From: Dyadobacter beijingensis DSM 21582
Lineage (GTDB): Bacteria; Bacteroidota; Bacteroidia; Cytophagales; Spirosomataceae
Direction of reading: 5' to 3'
Assembly (NCBI RefSeq): GCF_000382205.1
Contig: NZ_KB907787.1
Location: forward strand, 1,155,176 to 1,219,175
Length of the DNA: 64,000 nucleotides
Below the pieces are notes generated by a model. That model was not told the origin of the DNA. It did no database searches and worked only from the letters and a program-made list of their open reading frames with translations. Each line of letters starts with the position of its first letter. Position 1 is the stretch's first letter. Position numbers and translations under genes: made by a program. Shown here in pieces: positions 43,033 through 51,948 of the stretch.

Positions 43033-43123
43033 AGTTTTGAATTGGTATGAAAAGGTTGAGAGGATATCTCGATCATGCTTGCAAAGTTAATTTTACATTT
43101 AGATTGACAAAGGAAAAACTCTG

Positions 43124-45220
43124 CTATGGCAATGCAAACGCCACATACCTATCCCCTGACTTCGTATTCAACTTTCCGCCGCCGCAGGCTATGACGACAT
43201 ATTGCCTGCCATTCACTGAGTAGGTGCTCGCCGAGGCGTACCCTGCAGCGGGTAATGCGGCCTCCCACAGGATTTTACCGGTTTCCTTGTCGAATGCGCG
43301 GAACTGCTCGTCGCGACTGGCAGCGATGAAAATCAGCCCGCTGGCTGTTACCAATGGGCCACCATAATTGTCGGTGCCCGTGGGCGGGATGCCCTTGGCG
43401 GTGAGCTCCTTGTATTCCCCGAGCGGTACCTGCCATTTTCGTTGGCCGGTATTGAGATCAACGGCGGTTAATGTGCCCCAGGGCGGCTGACTGACCGGGT
43501 AACCAGCGCGGTCGTACCAGCGGTTGTAGCCCGTGTGCTGGTAAGGAAGCTGCGTTTTAGCATTTATGGTAATGCTTTCGTTGCGTCCCTGATTGGTGAG
43601 AAATGCGATGATGGATTTTTTTTCGGCGTCCGAAATGTGCGCAAACGACGGCATCATGCCCCGGCCATTCTGTAAAATCGTTTCGATCTGTGCTGGTTTC
43701 AGGCGCTTTTCCAGGTTGGCGAGCGAAGGGTAGGAGCCGTCGTGGTTGCCCATTTTGTCGGCGCCGTGGCAGGCTGCGCAATGCAGTTGATAAAGCTGAG
43801 CACCTGTAACGCCCGCGCTGCTCTTGGGAATATCCTTTTTTACCAATGAAGTATAAACGGGTATTTCCTTGGCCGGAACGTACATGATGCCCTCCGGGTC
43901 CGTCGCCGCGCCGCCCCACTGTGCGCCGCCGTCGGTTCCGGGGTAGAAAATGGTCATGCTGGACGTGATGGGAATGTAGGCGCTGCCGGTTTTCGCTTTG
44001 GCAAGCAATCCCACCAACGAGTCGCGGTCGGCGACGAAGGAATTGAAATCCGTGGCGTTGAATGTCTGCCGGGTAAACGGAACGGGCAGGGTAGGGATCG
44101 GCTGGGTGGCACTTACCTGCTCACCTCCGATTGCCGGGAAATGAAATGCGGTTTCTTTGATCGGGAAGAGCGGCTTGCCCGTCGCACGGTCGAGCACGAA
44201 CACGTAGCCCTGCTTGGTCACCTGCACGACGGCGTCCACGCGCTTGCCCTTATGCGTGACCGTCACGAGGTTGGGCGGGCAGGGCGGATCGCGGTCCCAG
44301 ATGTCGTGGTGAACGAGCTGGTAATGCCACAGGCGTTTGCCGGTAGCGGCGTCGAGGGCGAGGAGGCAGTTGGCGAAAAGATTGCTACCCGGGCGATTTC
44401 CGCCATAAAAATCATAAGCCGCAGAGCCCGTCGGAATGTAGACGATCCCCCGCGAGCGGTCGATCGCCATGCCGGCCCATGCGTTGGCACCACCGAAGTT
44501 TTCGCGTGCATTGGCCGGCCACGTTTCCGCGCCGAATTCGCCTTTGGCCGGGATCGTCCGGAAAGTCCAAACCAGTTTTCCCGTACGCACGTCATAGGCG
44601 CGCACGTCGCCTAGTAGCGCGGTTTCGGATTCGTTCACGCGTGCGCCCGTGATGAGCAGGTTCTTGTAAATGGTATTCGGCGTGTTGGATGTCACATAAT
44701 CGTCTGAGCCCGGGCGTTCGATGCCGTTTTTCAGGTTAATGCGGCCGTTTTCTCCGAATGTAGGGACCAATGAACCATCGGTCGCATTGAACGCATGCAT
44801 GTATTTTCCCGCGCCAAAAAAGATGCGTTTCTCTCTGCCATCCGACCAATAGGTGACGCCGCGGCTCAACGTGCCGCCATTGTCCTGCAAATTTGTTTTC
44901 CATATCTCCCGACCAGTCGCAGCGTCCACCGCGAAAGCCTGTATCCCGGCCGAAACGCCATATAGAATCCCGTCGACGACAATCGGGTTGCATTGCATTT
45001 GCGTGCGGTTGCGGACCGTGTCGGCGCCGCCCGACGCATATGTCCAGGCGACTTTGAGCTGCGCTACATTATCCCTTGTGATCTGGTTCAATGCCGAATA
45101 ATGGCTGCGCGAACCATCGCCGTTGTATTCGGGCCAGTTTTGGTCAGCCGGCTGCGTGACGAGCGCGAAACCGCACAATGCGGCCAGCGAGCCCGACAGG
45201 AGAATGGGTATCAGTTTCAT
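43124..45220 (-). CDS. PQQ-dependent dehydrogenase with cytochrome c inserted in the propeller
   Basis: 698-residue exported quinoprotein that oxidises sugars or alcohols in the periplasm. A signal peptide (LIPILLSGSLAALCGFALV) precedes an eight-bladed propeller with PQQ-type W-motifs (WPEYNGDGSRSHYSALNQIT, TGREIWKTNLQ, AGMAIDRSRGIVYIPTGSAA, TGKRLWHYQLVHHDIWDRDP). At about residues 475-560 a cytochrome c domain (LHCAACHGADKMGN, Met ligand probably in GRGMMPSFAH) interrupts it. The last blades then follow (TGKILWEAALPAAGYASAST). Electrons would pass from PQQ to haem directly and on to the respiratory chain. PQQ synthesis genes are not in the window. Confidence 0.93.
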   Translation of the reverse strand: MKLIPILLSGSLAALCGFALVTQPADQNWPEYNGDGSRSHYSALNQITRDNVAQLKVAWTYASGGADTVRNRTQMQCNPIVVDGILYGVSAGIQAFAVDAATGREIWKTNLQDNGGTLSRGVTYWSDGREKRIFFGAGKYMHAFNATDGSLVPTFGENGRINLKNGIERPGSDDYVTSNTPNTIYKNLLITGARVNESETALLGDVRAYDVRTGKLVWTFRTIPAKGEFGAETWPANARENFGGANAWAGMAIDRSRGIVYIPTGSAAYDFYGGNRPGSNLFANCLLALDAATGKRLWHYQLVHHDIWDRDPPCPPNLVTVTHKGKRVDAVVQVTKQGYVFVLDRATGKPLFPIKETAFHFPAIGGEQVSATQPIPTLPVPFTRQTFNATDFNSFVADRDSLVGLLAKAKTGSAYIPITSSMTIFYPGTDGGAQWGGAATDPEGIMYVPAKEIPVYTSLVKKDIPKSSAGVTGAQLYQLHCAACHGADKMGNHDGSYPSLANLEKRLKPAQIETILQNGRGMMPSFAHISDAEKKSIIAFLTNQGRNESITINAKTQLPYQHTGYNRWYDRAGYPVSQPPWGTLTAVDLNTGQRKWQVPLGEYKELTAKGIPPTGTDNYGGPLVTASGLIFIAASRDEQFRAFDKETGKILWEAALPAAGYASASTYSVNGRQYVVIACGGGKLNTKSGDRYVAFALP

Positions 45221-45232
45221 GGAATGCGGTTA

Positions 45233-46168
45233 TCAAGCGGCTGCCCAGAGTTCTTTCAGTTTTGCCAGATCGCGTTTCATCGCGTCGAACACTACCTTTT
45301 TGTCCACGCTAATCTGAAATGCGCCCTGATCCGCGCCGCCAAGCGGATATTCGAGGTGAAGGCAGATCGGGACGTCCACCTGCAAGTCTTTCAGCAGTTT
45401 GAAATAGGTTTTAAAATCCACCATACCTTCCCCCAACGGCACACTTTTCACCACCCATTTACCTGCATTGTTTTTCTCCCAATAAAAATCCTTGATGACG
45501 ATCGTCTTGATATGGGGCCGGATCAGGTTGAAGCCGGTCTGCCACGACAGCCCGCCTTCGACGGTCGCGTGGCGGATGTCGTACTGCGCGCCCATCGTTT
45601 TTGGATTGGCTTTTTGCAAAATCTGCCAGATCTCGAACATAGAGGCGCCCACCATCCGGCCCGAATGGTTCTGGTAGCAGCCGTAAATGCCCAGTTTCTC
45701 ATTCAGCTGGCTCAATCCGGCCATTTTTGTGCTGAATTCACCGAGTTGTCCGGGAATAGCTGTTTGTTCGTTATAGCGGTACCAGTTCATCCGGTAGTAT
45801 TTGAAACCGAGTTTCGCGGCCGTTTCGAGCAGCTTTTTGTCGACGGGGTTGTTCGCGTCTTCCACGGCCGTACAGAACATTTGCGGCGCCATACCTACCT
45901 TTTTCATCGCCTCCACGGCCAGCGGGAGATCGGTCTCCACTTTTTCGGGTAATACGTGGCCTTTGGGACGAACTGTAAGGTCGATGCCGTCGAAACCGAG
46001 CTCTTTGGCTACTTCGGCCATGTCCTGGTAGTTCAGGAATTGCAGGTGTTTGGAAAATATATTGACTTTCAGGTCCGCTGCCGCCGGGCGTGCCAGTGCT
46101 TCCCCGGCCAGCGAGGGGATGATGCTGCCGGCGACGGCGCTGTTAATCAGAAAATCTCTGCGGTTCAT
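45233..46168 (-). CDS. Sugar phosphate isomerase/epimerase family TIM barrel, exported
   Basis: 311-residue xylose-isomerase-like TIM barrel. The start MNRRDFLINSAVAGS is a twin-arginine signal (NRRDF), so the enzyme folds inside and is exported. The barrel has LGFDGIDLTVRPKGHVLPE, YRMNWYRYNE, GCYQNHSGRMVG, GAQYDIRHATVEGG, IKDFYWEKN and CLHLEYPLGG, supplying the usual Glu/Asp/His metal ligands. It begins five bases after the lyase stop and ends 12 bases before the PQQ gene, clearly one operon. Enzymes of this group act on keto-sugars and have been tied to 3-keto-glycoside pathways in Bacteroidota; that role is inferred here. Confidence 0.9.
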   Translation of the reverse strand: MNRRDFLINSAVAGSIIPSLAGEALARPAAADLKVNIFSKHLQFLNYQDMAEVAKELGFDGIDLTVRPKGHVLPEKVETDLPLAVEAMKKVGMAPQMFCTAVEDANNPVDKKLLETAAKLGFKYYRMNWYRYNEQTAIPGQLGEFSTKMAGLSQLNEKLGIYGCYQNHSGRMVGASMFEIWQILQKANPKTMGAQYDIRHATVEGGLSWQTGFNLIRPHIKTIVIKDFYWEKNNAGKWVVKSVPLGEGMVDFKTYFKLLKDLQVDVPICLHLEYPLGGADQGAFQISVDKKVVFDAMKRDLAKLKELWAAA

Positions 46169-46173
46169 ATGGT

Positions 46174-48108
46174 TCAGGATTTGGAAATGATGAAACTGTG
46201 TTTGCTTTTTGGTTTCAATGTCTTGGCTGTGAGTACAATGCGGGTGACGGGGCTGCCGTCCCATTTGGTTTTGAAACTGCTGTACTCCATGCCTTCGGTG
46301 GAGGGGAGCTCCGTGGCTACCGTCCAGGCCTTTGGATCATAAGTGAGCGATACCGTTTTTTTACCGGCAGTGGTGAGGATGATTTTGCCGGGCGTGCCGG
46401 TATCGACCTGGCACACGGTCATAAATATCTGCTGTAAAGAATCGGGCTTCTGTTTCAATGCGAAGTCGTCGGCGATTTCGATGGTATTTTTGACTTTGTT
46501 CAGCTTCACAATGCGGTTCCAGTTGAGCACGCCGGCCTGCTGCGGGTATGCGGGCGCGATGTCCATCGCGAGCGATACTTCTTTGTCCGAAGCATTGCTT
46601 TTTACATTTCGTGCATTGAACTGCTTGCCCGCCGGCTGGCCGAGGCCGTTGATAACAGGCAGGTTATGGTACTGCGACTGCGTAAACCAGAGTTCGTAGC
46701 GCTTCGACGAAAACGTTCGCGCCGTATAGTTGCCGCGCCCCGCATCGACGATGACCGGCTCTCCATCGGCATACACGATGAAATCGCCCACGTCATTATG
46801 GTTATGGCTTTCCGCATTGTGCCCGGCGTGCGTGGCCAGGTACAGGCCATTCGACGACCGTGCCGTGAGCACTTCAATGTCCGACAGCCATGCATTCGGC
46901 ACCGGTTTGTAAGTTTTGTTCTTGTCGGCTTTCAATTCCGCGGTACCGAGCAGGTTCCATACTTTGCGCGGCCGCTGGTAGCCGTTGCCGCCCGTCACGG
47001 CCCCAAACTGGCCGTACGCCCATTCGCCGAATGCGGCCAGTTCGGGGTCTTCCACGGCTTTCCCGAAGCGGTAGAGCATTAGTCCGTCCGGTTTCAGTTT
47101 CGGATCGGCGTCGGCGAAGTTGACGAAATAGTCGTTTGCGATATGTACTTTATATACATAGGCCGCCATCTTGTGGATCAGGTCTTCGTCGTAAATATTC
47201 ACTTTCCCGTTGGTGGCGCTTTCGAGGATCGCGAGGGCATCATATGCGCTCGCACCGGCGGCAAACCAGTAGCTCGGCCCTTCGTCGCAGCCGCCGTCGT
47301 CGCCCAGGCTATTGAAATACCGGTCGAGAAAGACGGTGTACTGATAGGCATTATCAGCGCGTTTTTTGGCGTCGTTTTCGAGCAGCAGGTCAGCGATGAG
47401 CAGGTTGGATACGATCCACGGGTTCCAGTTATTCACCGGGTTTGTGGTGCTCAGCCAGCCGTAACGAGTCGGTTGTCTGAGCGGTTCGAAGATTTTTTTA
47501 TTGGTTTCAAAATAAATGCGCGGACGGATGAGCGGTGAGATTTTGGCTAATTTTTCCCCCATAAAATAATCGGTCAGCGCCAGTACCGCGGCCGTTTCGG
47601 CCCCGAAAAGGTCTACCGTCGGGTCTTCTACGTCGGGCAGGCCGTTTTTGGCGCGCTGAGCACTCAAATGCGCCGGCACGCCCCAATACGTTTCCTCACA
47701 AATGGCCCATACCGAATTGAGAATGGCTTCCGTAAACCGGTCTTTACCTTCCATGCTTTCGGCGAGGACGAGGTTCATGAGCTGGTTGCGACGCCCAAAC
47801 GACGCTGCCGCGTGCCGTTCGCGGTCGCCGCTGCGGGTAAAATCGAGCAGCAGGCTTGCGGTTACCAATGGTATGGGCTTTTCGAGGGCTTCTTCGCCGG
47901 CTTTAATGATTTTTGCCAGCTCCGCCGGGTCGGTTTTGGCGCGCCATGCTTCGGGTGTTTTCGGATAAGGCGCCCATTGTCCGTGCGGCAAGAGGGCTTC
48001 GCTAAATGCGGCCTGACTGTATTTTTTGGCTAAAAGGTTACGCTGGGTGACTTGCGCATGCGCCTGCACGGAAAACAGCAGAGCGAGCGCCATCAGAAAT
48101 CGGACCAT
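46174..48108 (-). CDS. Heparinase II/III-like polysaccharide lyase, exported
   Basis: 644-residue exported enzyme. The start at 48108 gives a signal peptide (VRFLMALALLFSVQAHAQ). The N-terminal half is an alpha-helical toroid of the alginate-lyase/heparinase type (WAICEETYWGVPAHL, NWNPWIVSNLLIADLLLEND). The C-terminal half is the heparinase II/III domain with its hallmark HNHNDVGDFIVYADGEPVI and VDAGRGNYTARTFSS and a closing antiparallel beta region. Those residues supply the catalytic His and Tyr. The substrate would be a uronic-acid polymer such as alginate, heparin-like or rhamnogalacturonan. It heads the minus-strand operon with the epimerase and PQQ genes. The longer frame from 48156 lacks a better start. 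Confidence 0.88.
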   Translation of the reverse strand: MVRFLMALALLFSVQAHAQVTQRNLLAKKYSQAAFSEALLPHGQWAPYPKTPEAWRAKTDPAELAKIIKAGEEALEKPIPLVTASLLLDFTRSGDRERHAAASFGRRNQLMNLVLAESMEGKDRFTEAILNSVWAICEETYWGVPAHLSAQRAKNGLPDVEDPTVDLFGAETAAVLALTDYFMGEKLAKISPLIRPRIYFETNKKIFEPLRQPTRYGWLSTTNPVNNWNPWIVSNLLIADLLLENDAKKRADNAYQYTVFLDRYFNSLGDDGGCDEGPSYWFAAGASAYDALAILESATNGKVNIYDEDLIHKMAAYVYKVHIANDYFVNFADADPKLKPDGLMLYRFGKAVEDPELAAFGEWAYGQFGAVTGGNGYQRPRKVWNLLGTAELKADKNKTYKPVPNAWLSDIEVLTARSSNGLYLATHAGHNAESHNHNDVGDFIVYADGEPVIVDAGRGNYTARTFSSKRYELWFTQSQYHNLPVINGLGQPAGKQFNARNVKSNASDKEVSLAMDIAPAYPQQAGVLNWNRIVKLNKVKNTIEIADDFALKQKPDSLQQIFMTVCQVDTGTPGKIILTTAGKKTVSLTYDPKAWTVATELPSTEGMEYSSFKTKWDGSPVTRIVLTAKTLKPKSKHSFIISKS

Positions 48109-48222
48109 AAGGCTGTGGTTTAGGAAGTTGAATGCGGTTTTAATATAAGACTCCAATATCCAGTAGAATCACTGACTTCGGCCTTTAATTTAAATTCAAT
48201 CAGGATAATTTTTTGAAAAAAT

Positions 48223-49509
48223 ATGAATACCGAATGTCTCAACCGCCGCGACTTCCTGAAAGCCGGTGCCGTCATTTCTTCGTTCATGATCGTGCCGCGT
48301 CATGTGCTCGGCCGGGGTTACCAGGCGCCCAGCGACATGCTCGCACTGGGCTTTATCGGCTGCGGCCGGCAGAGCGGCGGGCTGCGCAACCGCTTTCTGG
48401 ATACGCAGGAAACGCGCATCGTGGCGGCGTCGGATGTGTACGCATTGAAACTGGACGCTTTCGTGCATGCGACCAACAAATGGTACGCCGAAAAACTCGG
48501 CCAGGGCACCTATAAGGCCGCGACAGGCATTCAGGATTTCCGCGAATTGCTCAATCGCAAGGATATCGACGCCGTGGTGATTGCCGCGCCCGACCATTGG
48601 CATGCGGCTATGGCCGTACGGGCAGCGGAGGCGGGTAAGGATATTTATTGTGAAAAACCACTTTCATTAACTGTTAAAGAGGGAAGGGCGATGGTGAATG
48701 CCGCCCGGAACCATAACCGGGTGTTCCAGACGGGCAGCATGCAGCGCTCGGCGCCGGAATTTACCAAAGCGGTGCAGCTCGTCCGGAGCGGGGCGATCGG
48801 CACGGTGAAGCAGGTGTATGTCAATGTAGGCGGCCCGCCGAAAGTGTGGGATTTACAAGGCGAAACCAAGCCCGACGGCCTCGACTGGGAGGCCTGGATG
48901 GGTCCGAACATGACCGAGCGGCCATATAACAACGAGCTCGCGCCGGCCATGAATGCGACATTCTGGCCTAAATGGCGGGATTATGCCGAGTTCGGCGGCG
49001 GCGGTATGACCGACTGGGGCGCGCATATGTTCGATATTGCGCAATGGGGGCTGGGGATGGACGCCAGCGGGCCTTCGGAACTGATCTATTCCGAACCGGG
49101 GAAAGGTTTGGTATACAAATACGCCAATGGCGTGGAGGTGGTCCACCGGCCGATGGAAGGGAAGCAGCATTGTCATTTCGTGGGTACCGATGGAGAAGTG
49201 TTCGTAGCCCGTGGTGAACTGAGAACGACCCCGGAACCCTTGAAAGACAAGACATTCAACGCCGGCGACGCGGGCGTGTACGTGAGCACAAACCATTATA
49301 AAGACTTCCTGAATGCCATCCGTACCCGCAAGCCGCCTATTTGCGACGTGGAAACGGGGCACCGCACCGCTTCGGTATGTAATATCGGGAATATCGCGTA
49401 CGGCTTGGGGCGTTCGTTGCAGTGGGACCCGCAAAAGGAGCAATTCAAGGGCGATAAAAAAGCGAACGAGCTGCTCGGGCGTGCCATGCGGAAGGAGTGG
49501 AAAGTATGA
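48223..49509 (+). CDS. Gfo/Idh/MocA family oxidoreductase with twin-arginine signal
   Basis: 428-residue NAD(P)-dependent oxidoreductase. MNTECLNRRDFLKAGAVIS is a Tat signal, so it is exported while folded; exported Gfo/Idh/MocA proteins carry their own bound nucleotide. The Rossmann motif is LALGFIGCGRQSGGLRNRF. The catalytic block has DAVVIAAPDHWHAAMAVRA, GKDIYCEKPLSLTVKEG and GAHMFDIAQWGLGMD with WGAH as acid/base. It diverges from the lyase operon across 114 bases and may be co-regulated with it. Bacteroidota proteins of this type are linked to glycoside 3-oxidation, which is the inferred role. Confidence 0.92.
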   Translation: MNTECLNRRDFLKAGAVISSFMIVPRHVLGRGYQAPSDMLALGFIGCGRQSGGLRNRFLDTQETRIVAASDVYALKLDAFVHATNKWYAEKLGQGTYKAATGIQDFRELLNRKDIDAVVIAAPDHWHAAMAVRAAEAGKDIYCEKPLSLTVKEGRAMVNAARNHNRVFQTGSMQRSAPEFTKAVQLVRSGAIGTVKQVYVNVGGPPKVWDLQGETKPDGLDWEAWMGPNMTERPYNNELAPAMNATFWPKWRDYAEFGGGGMTDWGAHMFDIAQWGLGMDASGPSELIYSEPGKGLVYKYANGVEVVHRPMEGKQHCHFVGTDGEVFVARGELRTTPEPLKDKTFNAGDAGVYVSTNHYKDFLNAIRTRKPPICDVETGHRTASVCNIGNIAYGLGRSLQWDPQKEQFKGDKKANELLGRAMRKEWKV

Positions 49510-49528
49510 CGCCCGCGAGGGCATAAAA

Positions 49529-49561
49529 TTGTCACGGGTTTGTCCAAATTGTGTATTTTTG
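49529..49561 (+). promoter_or_regulatory. Promoter giving a nearly leaderless tsaE transcript
   Basis: TTG at 49529-49531 and TATTTTTG at 49554-49561 are 22 bases apart. Only four bases (TAAC) separate the -7 box from the tsaE ATG at 49566, so transcription would start at or next to the start codon. The same four-base geometry occurs before queG. Confidence 0.55.
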
Positions 49562-49565
49562 TAAC

Positions 49566-49997
49566 ATGATTGGACAGCCCACGGTTATTCGTTTTAAGGA
49601 ACTCGACGAGCTTGGAAGTGTTTCCGAAGCGCTCCTGAGGCTAGGCGCCGAAACACCTGTCTGGCTGTTTGAGGGCCACATGGGCGCCGGTAAAACGACG
49701 CTGATCAAAGCATTATGTAACCATCTCGGGGTCACGACCCACGTGCAAAGCCCCACATTTTCCCTGGTGAACGAGTACGACGCGGGCGGGAAAACAATCT
49801 ATCATTTTGATTTTTACAGGATTAAGGACGAAACAGAAGCCCTGGACATGGGTGTGGAGGAGTATTTCGATTCGGGGGATTTCTGCTTTGTCGAATGGCC
49901 GGGGAAGGTAGAAAACCTTTGGCCGCTGAATTACATGCAGCTCTATCTGGAAGCGGATGAAAGTGGCATGAGAATATTGGAAGTCACCAAGGTATAA
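49566..49997 (+). CDS. tsaE: tRNA threonylcarbamoyladenosine biosynthesis ATPase TsaE
   Basis: Small P-loop ATPase that drives TsaB-TsaD-TsaC cycles making t6A on ANN-decoding tRNAs. The 143-residue protein has Walker A EGHMGAGKTTLIK (about 36-47), the switch region HVQSPTFSLVNEY and the Walker B-like YHFDFYRI, then FVEWPGKV. The ATG at 49566 is chosen over a TTG at 49551. The 46-base gap to the alanine dehydrogenase gene makes co-transcription likely, an order I have seen in other Cytophagales. Confidence 0.95.
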   Translation: MIGQPTVIRFKELDELGSVSEALLRLGAETPVWLFEGHMGAGKTTLIKALCNHLGVTTHVQSPTFSLVNEYDAGGKTIYHFDFYRIKDETEALDMGVEEYFDSGDFCFVEWPGKVENLWPLNYMQLYLEADESGMRILEVTKV

Positions 49998-50044
49998 GAG
50001 GTCACATTTAGTCAGTTTAGTTTCACACTTCATTTTGCCAGTCA

Positions 50045-51271
50045 ATGCCACAACCTCAGATTACCGGTTTTGAAGCGCTCGCCAAGCAGTCGGTGCTGTA
50101 CCCCCAGGAATCATTAATGGCGGTCCGAAAGGACCAGAATTCGTTGCATATAGGCTTGCCGAAGGAAGTTTCGTTGCAGGAAAACCGCATTGCGCTTACC
50201 CCCGACGCCGTGGCGATCCTCGTCAGGAACGGGCATGAGGTATGGGTGGAAAAGGATGCCGGCAAAGGTGCCAACCTGTCCGACCACGAGTACAGCGAAG
50301 CGGGTGCGAAGATCGTGCATAGCCCGGAAGAAGTGTACCAGGCCAATGTGATCCTGAAAGTGGAGCCCCTCGTGGAAGAAGAGTTCGGTTATGTGAAAGC
50401 CGGCACTACGCTGATCTCCGCGCTGAATCTGCCCGCTTTGGAAAAACAGTATTTTGAAAAACTCAATGACCTTAAAATAACCGGTATCGGCTACGAGCTC
50501 ATCGAGGATAAGGTGGGCGGCAAGCCCATTATCCGCGCCATGGGCGAAATCGCCGGGAGTACCGTGCTGCTCATCGCCGCAGAATACCTTTCGACGCCCA
50601 ATGGCGGCCGGGGCGTGATCCTGGGCGGCATTACCGGCGTGCCGCCGACGAAAATCGTGATCCTGGGCGCAGGTACCGTGGCTGAGTTCGCCACGCGCGC
50701 GGCACTGAGCCTGGGCGCCGACGTGAAGGTTTTTGATAAACACATTTATCGTCTCCAGCGCTTGAAATACTCGATCGGGCAGAACCTGTACACCTCCATC
50801 ATCGATTCGGAAACGCTGGGCGAGGCCATCGGCCGGGCCGACGTGGTGATCGGTACCATGCGCGCCGAAAATGGCCTGAGCCCGATGGTGGTGACACGTG
50901 AAATGGTGTCGCAGATGAAGCCGGGCTCGGTGATCATCGACGTGAGCATCGATCAGGGCGGGTCGTTCGAAACGTCGCGCATGACGACGCACAAGAACCC
51001 CACATTCAAATATAACGAGGTGATCCATTATTGTGTCCCCAACATTCCCTCACGCGTGGCGCACACGGCGAGCACGGCGCTCAGCAATGTGTTTTTGCCG
51101 TTTTTATTGCAAACCGGCAATATTGGCGGCATCGAGGAAATGATTTATGCCAATCGTTGGTTTATGAAAGGAGTGTATTGCCACAAAGGCACGCTCACCA
51201 ACTCCCACATCGCCAGAAGCTTTAACATGAGGTATAAGGATCTCACATTATTGCTCGCAGCGAGGATGTAA
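50045..51271 (+). CDS. ald: Alanine dehydrogenase
   Basis: NAD-dependent enzyme interconverting L-alanine with pyruvate and ammonia. The family N-terminal domain is IGLPKEVSLQENRIALTPDA, with the catalytic Lys in VILKVEPL. The Rossmann loop is VILGAGTVAEFATRAAL, followed by GSVIIDVSIDQGGSFETSR and HYCVPNIPSRVAHTAS, all standard. At 408 residues it is about 40 longer than classical Ald, mostly at the N-terminus (FEALAKQSVLYPQESLMAVR), as in Bacteroidota. An internal start at 50120 is possible. It follows tsaE closely. The gap after it holds an inverted repeat. Confidence 0.92.
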   Translation: MPQPQITGFEALAKQSVLYPQESLMAVRKDQNSLHIGLPKEVSLQENRIALTPDAVAILVRNGHEVWVEKDAGKGANLSDHEYSEAGAKIVHSPEEVYQANVILKVEPLVEEEFGYVKAGTTLISALNLPALEKQYFEKLNDLKITGIGYELIEDKVGGKPIIRAMGEIAGSTVLLIAAEYLSTPNGGRGVILGGITGVPPTKIVILGAGTVAEFATRAALSLGADVKVFDKHIYRLQRLKYSIGQNLYTSIIDSETLGEAIGRADVVIGTMRAENGLSPMVVTREMVSQMKPGSVIIDVSIDQGGSFETSRMTTHKNPTFKYNEVIHYCVPNIPSRVAHTASTALSNVFLPFLLQTGNIGGIEEMIYANRWFMKGVYCHKGTLTNSHIARSFNMRYKDLTLLLAARM

Positions 51272-51273
51272 GG

Positions 51274-51384
51274 AGCTATAAGCTTTAAGCCTTAGGCTGT
51301 AAGCTTGATGTATTTTTTTTATTAAAATTTATCTGTGCTAGTTGCGCAATCGGCTTAAAGCCTGCTGCTTAAAGCTTACAGCCT
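51274..51384. repeat. Iterated palindromic element built on GGCTGTAAGCTTTAAGCC
   Basis: AGGCTGTAAGCTT (51294-51306) and its exact reverse complement AAGCTTACAGCCT (51372-51384) enclose 65 bases. A near copy AGCTATAAGCTTTAAGCC starts at 51274, and TAAAGCC/GGCTTAAAGCC units lie at 51352-51363. The whole stretch can fold as one long hairpin around an AT-rich centre. Such AAGCTTACAGCC-type elements look like short interspersed repeats between genes. Only this copy was seen in the window. Confidence 0.6.
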
Positions 51385-51402
51385 CTAACATACTATAACG
51401 TA

Positions 51403-51807
51403 ATGATCAACAACAGCAATGAAAATGCCCTGATGGATGATGCAAATTCTCCGGATTTGAATCAGAAGATCATGGGCTTTATTTCTCAGGATTTTATCAG
51501 GGTGGCCGACCAGCTGAAAGAGGCGTCCTACCAGATCCGCAAGCGCGGTTTCTCTGAACACCCGATTTTCGCGGTCACCAATAACGAGGTCGACCTCGGT
51601 GTGCTGCTCATCGGCGCCAACGAACTGACCAACCGCTACGTGTATAAGGCTTCGTATATGCAGGAGTTTGTAGACCGGAAGCTGATCGGGGAGGAATCGG
51701 TGCTGCTTTTTACAGAAAATTATAAGAACCCGGACGAATACTGCTGCCTTTTCGCTTTGATCGGCGAGTTTTCGGGATTCGTTTTCGTACCTTATCCGGA
51801 AGATTAA
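51403..51807 (+). CDS. Conserved-looking hypothetical protein (134 aa)
   Basis: Not a family I can name. No signal peptide or membrane helix. The sequence is a compact alpha/beta protein: IMGFISQDFIRVADQLKEAS, YQIRKRGFSEHPIFAVTNN, VDLGVLLIGANELTNRYVYK and CCLFALIGEFSGFVFVPYPE. The last part is a beta hairpin ending in a Pro-rich tail. It lies alone between the palindromic element and the next small gene. It is probably cytoplasmic; function unknown. Confidence 0.78.
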   Translation: MINNSNENALMDDANSPDLNQKIMGFISQDFIRVADQLKEASYQIRKRGFSEHPIFAVTNNEVDLGVLLIGANELTNRYVYKASYMQEFVDRKLIGEESVLLFTENYKNPDEYCCLFALIGEFSGFVFVPYPED

Positions 51808-51948
51808 TGATTCGTGACATTGAAAAAGTGATCGAAGGCCGATAAATAAACAGTTGGAACGCTTACTAGGTCGTGGGGATCGAGTTCCTTGAATTTGTTT
51901 TAGTTTTAAAATCAATTAATTGAAATTCAGATCAAATCCCCGTTACTT

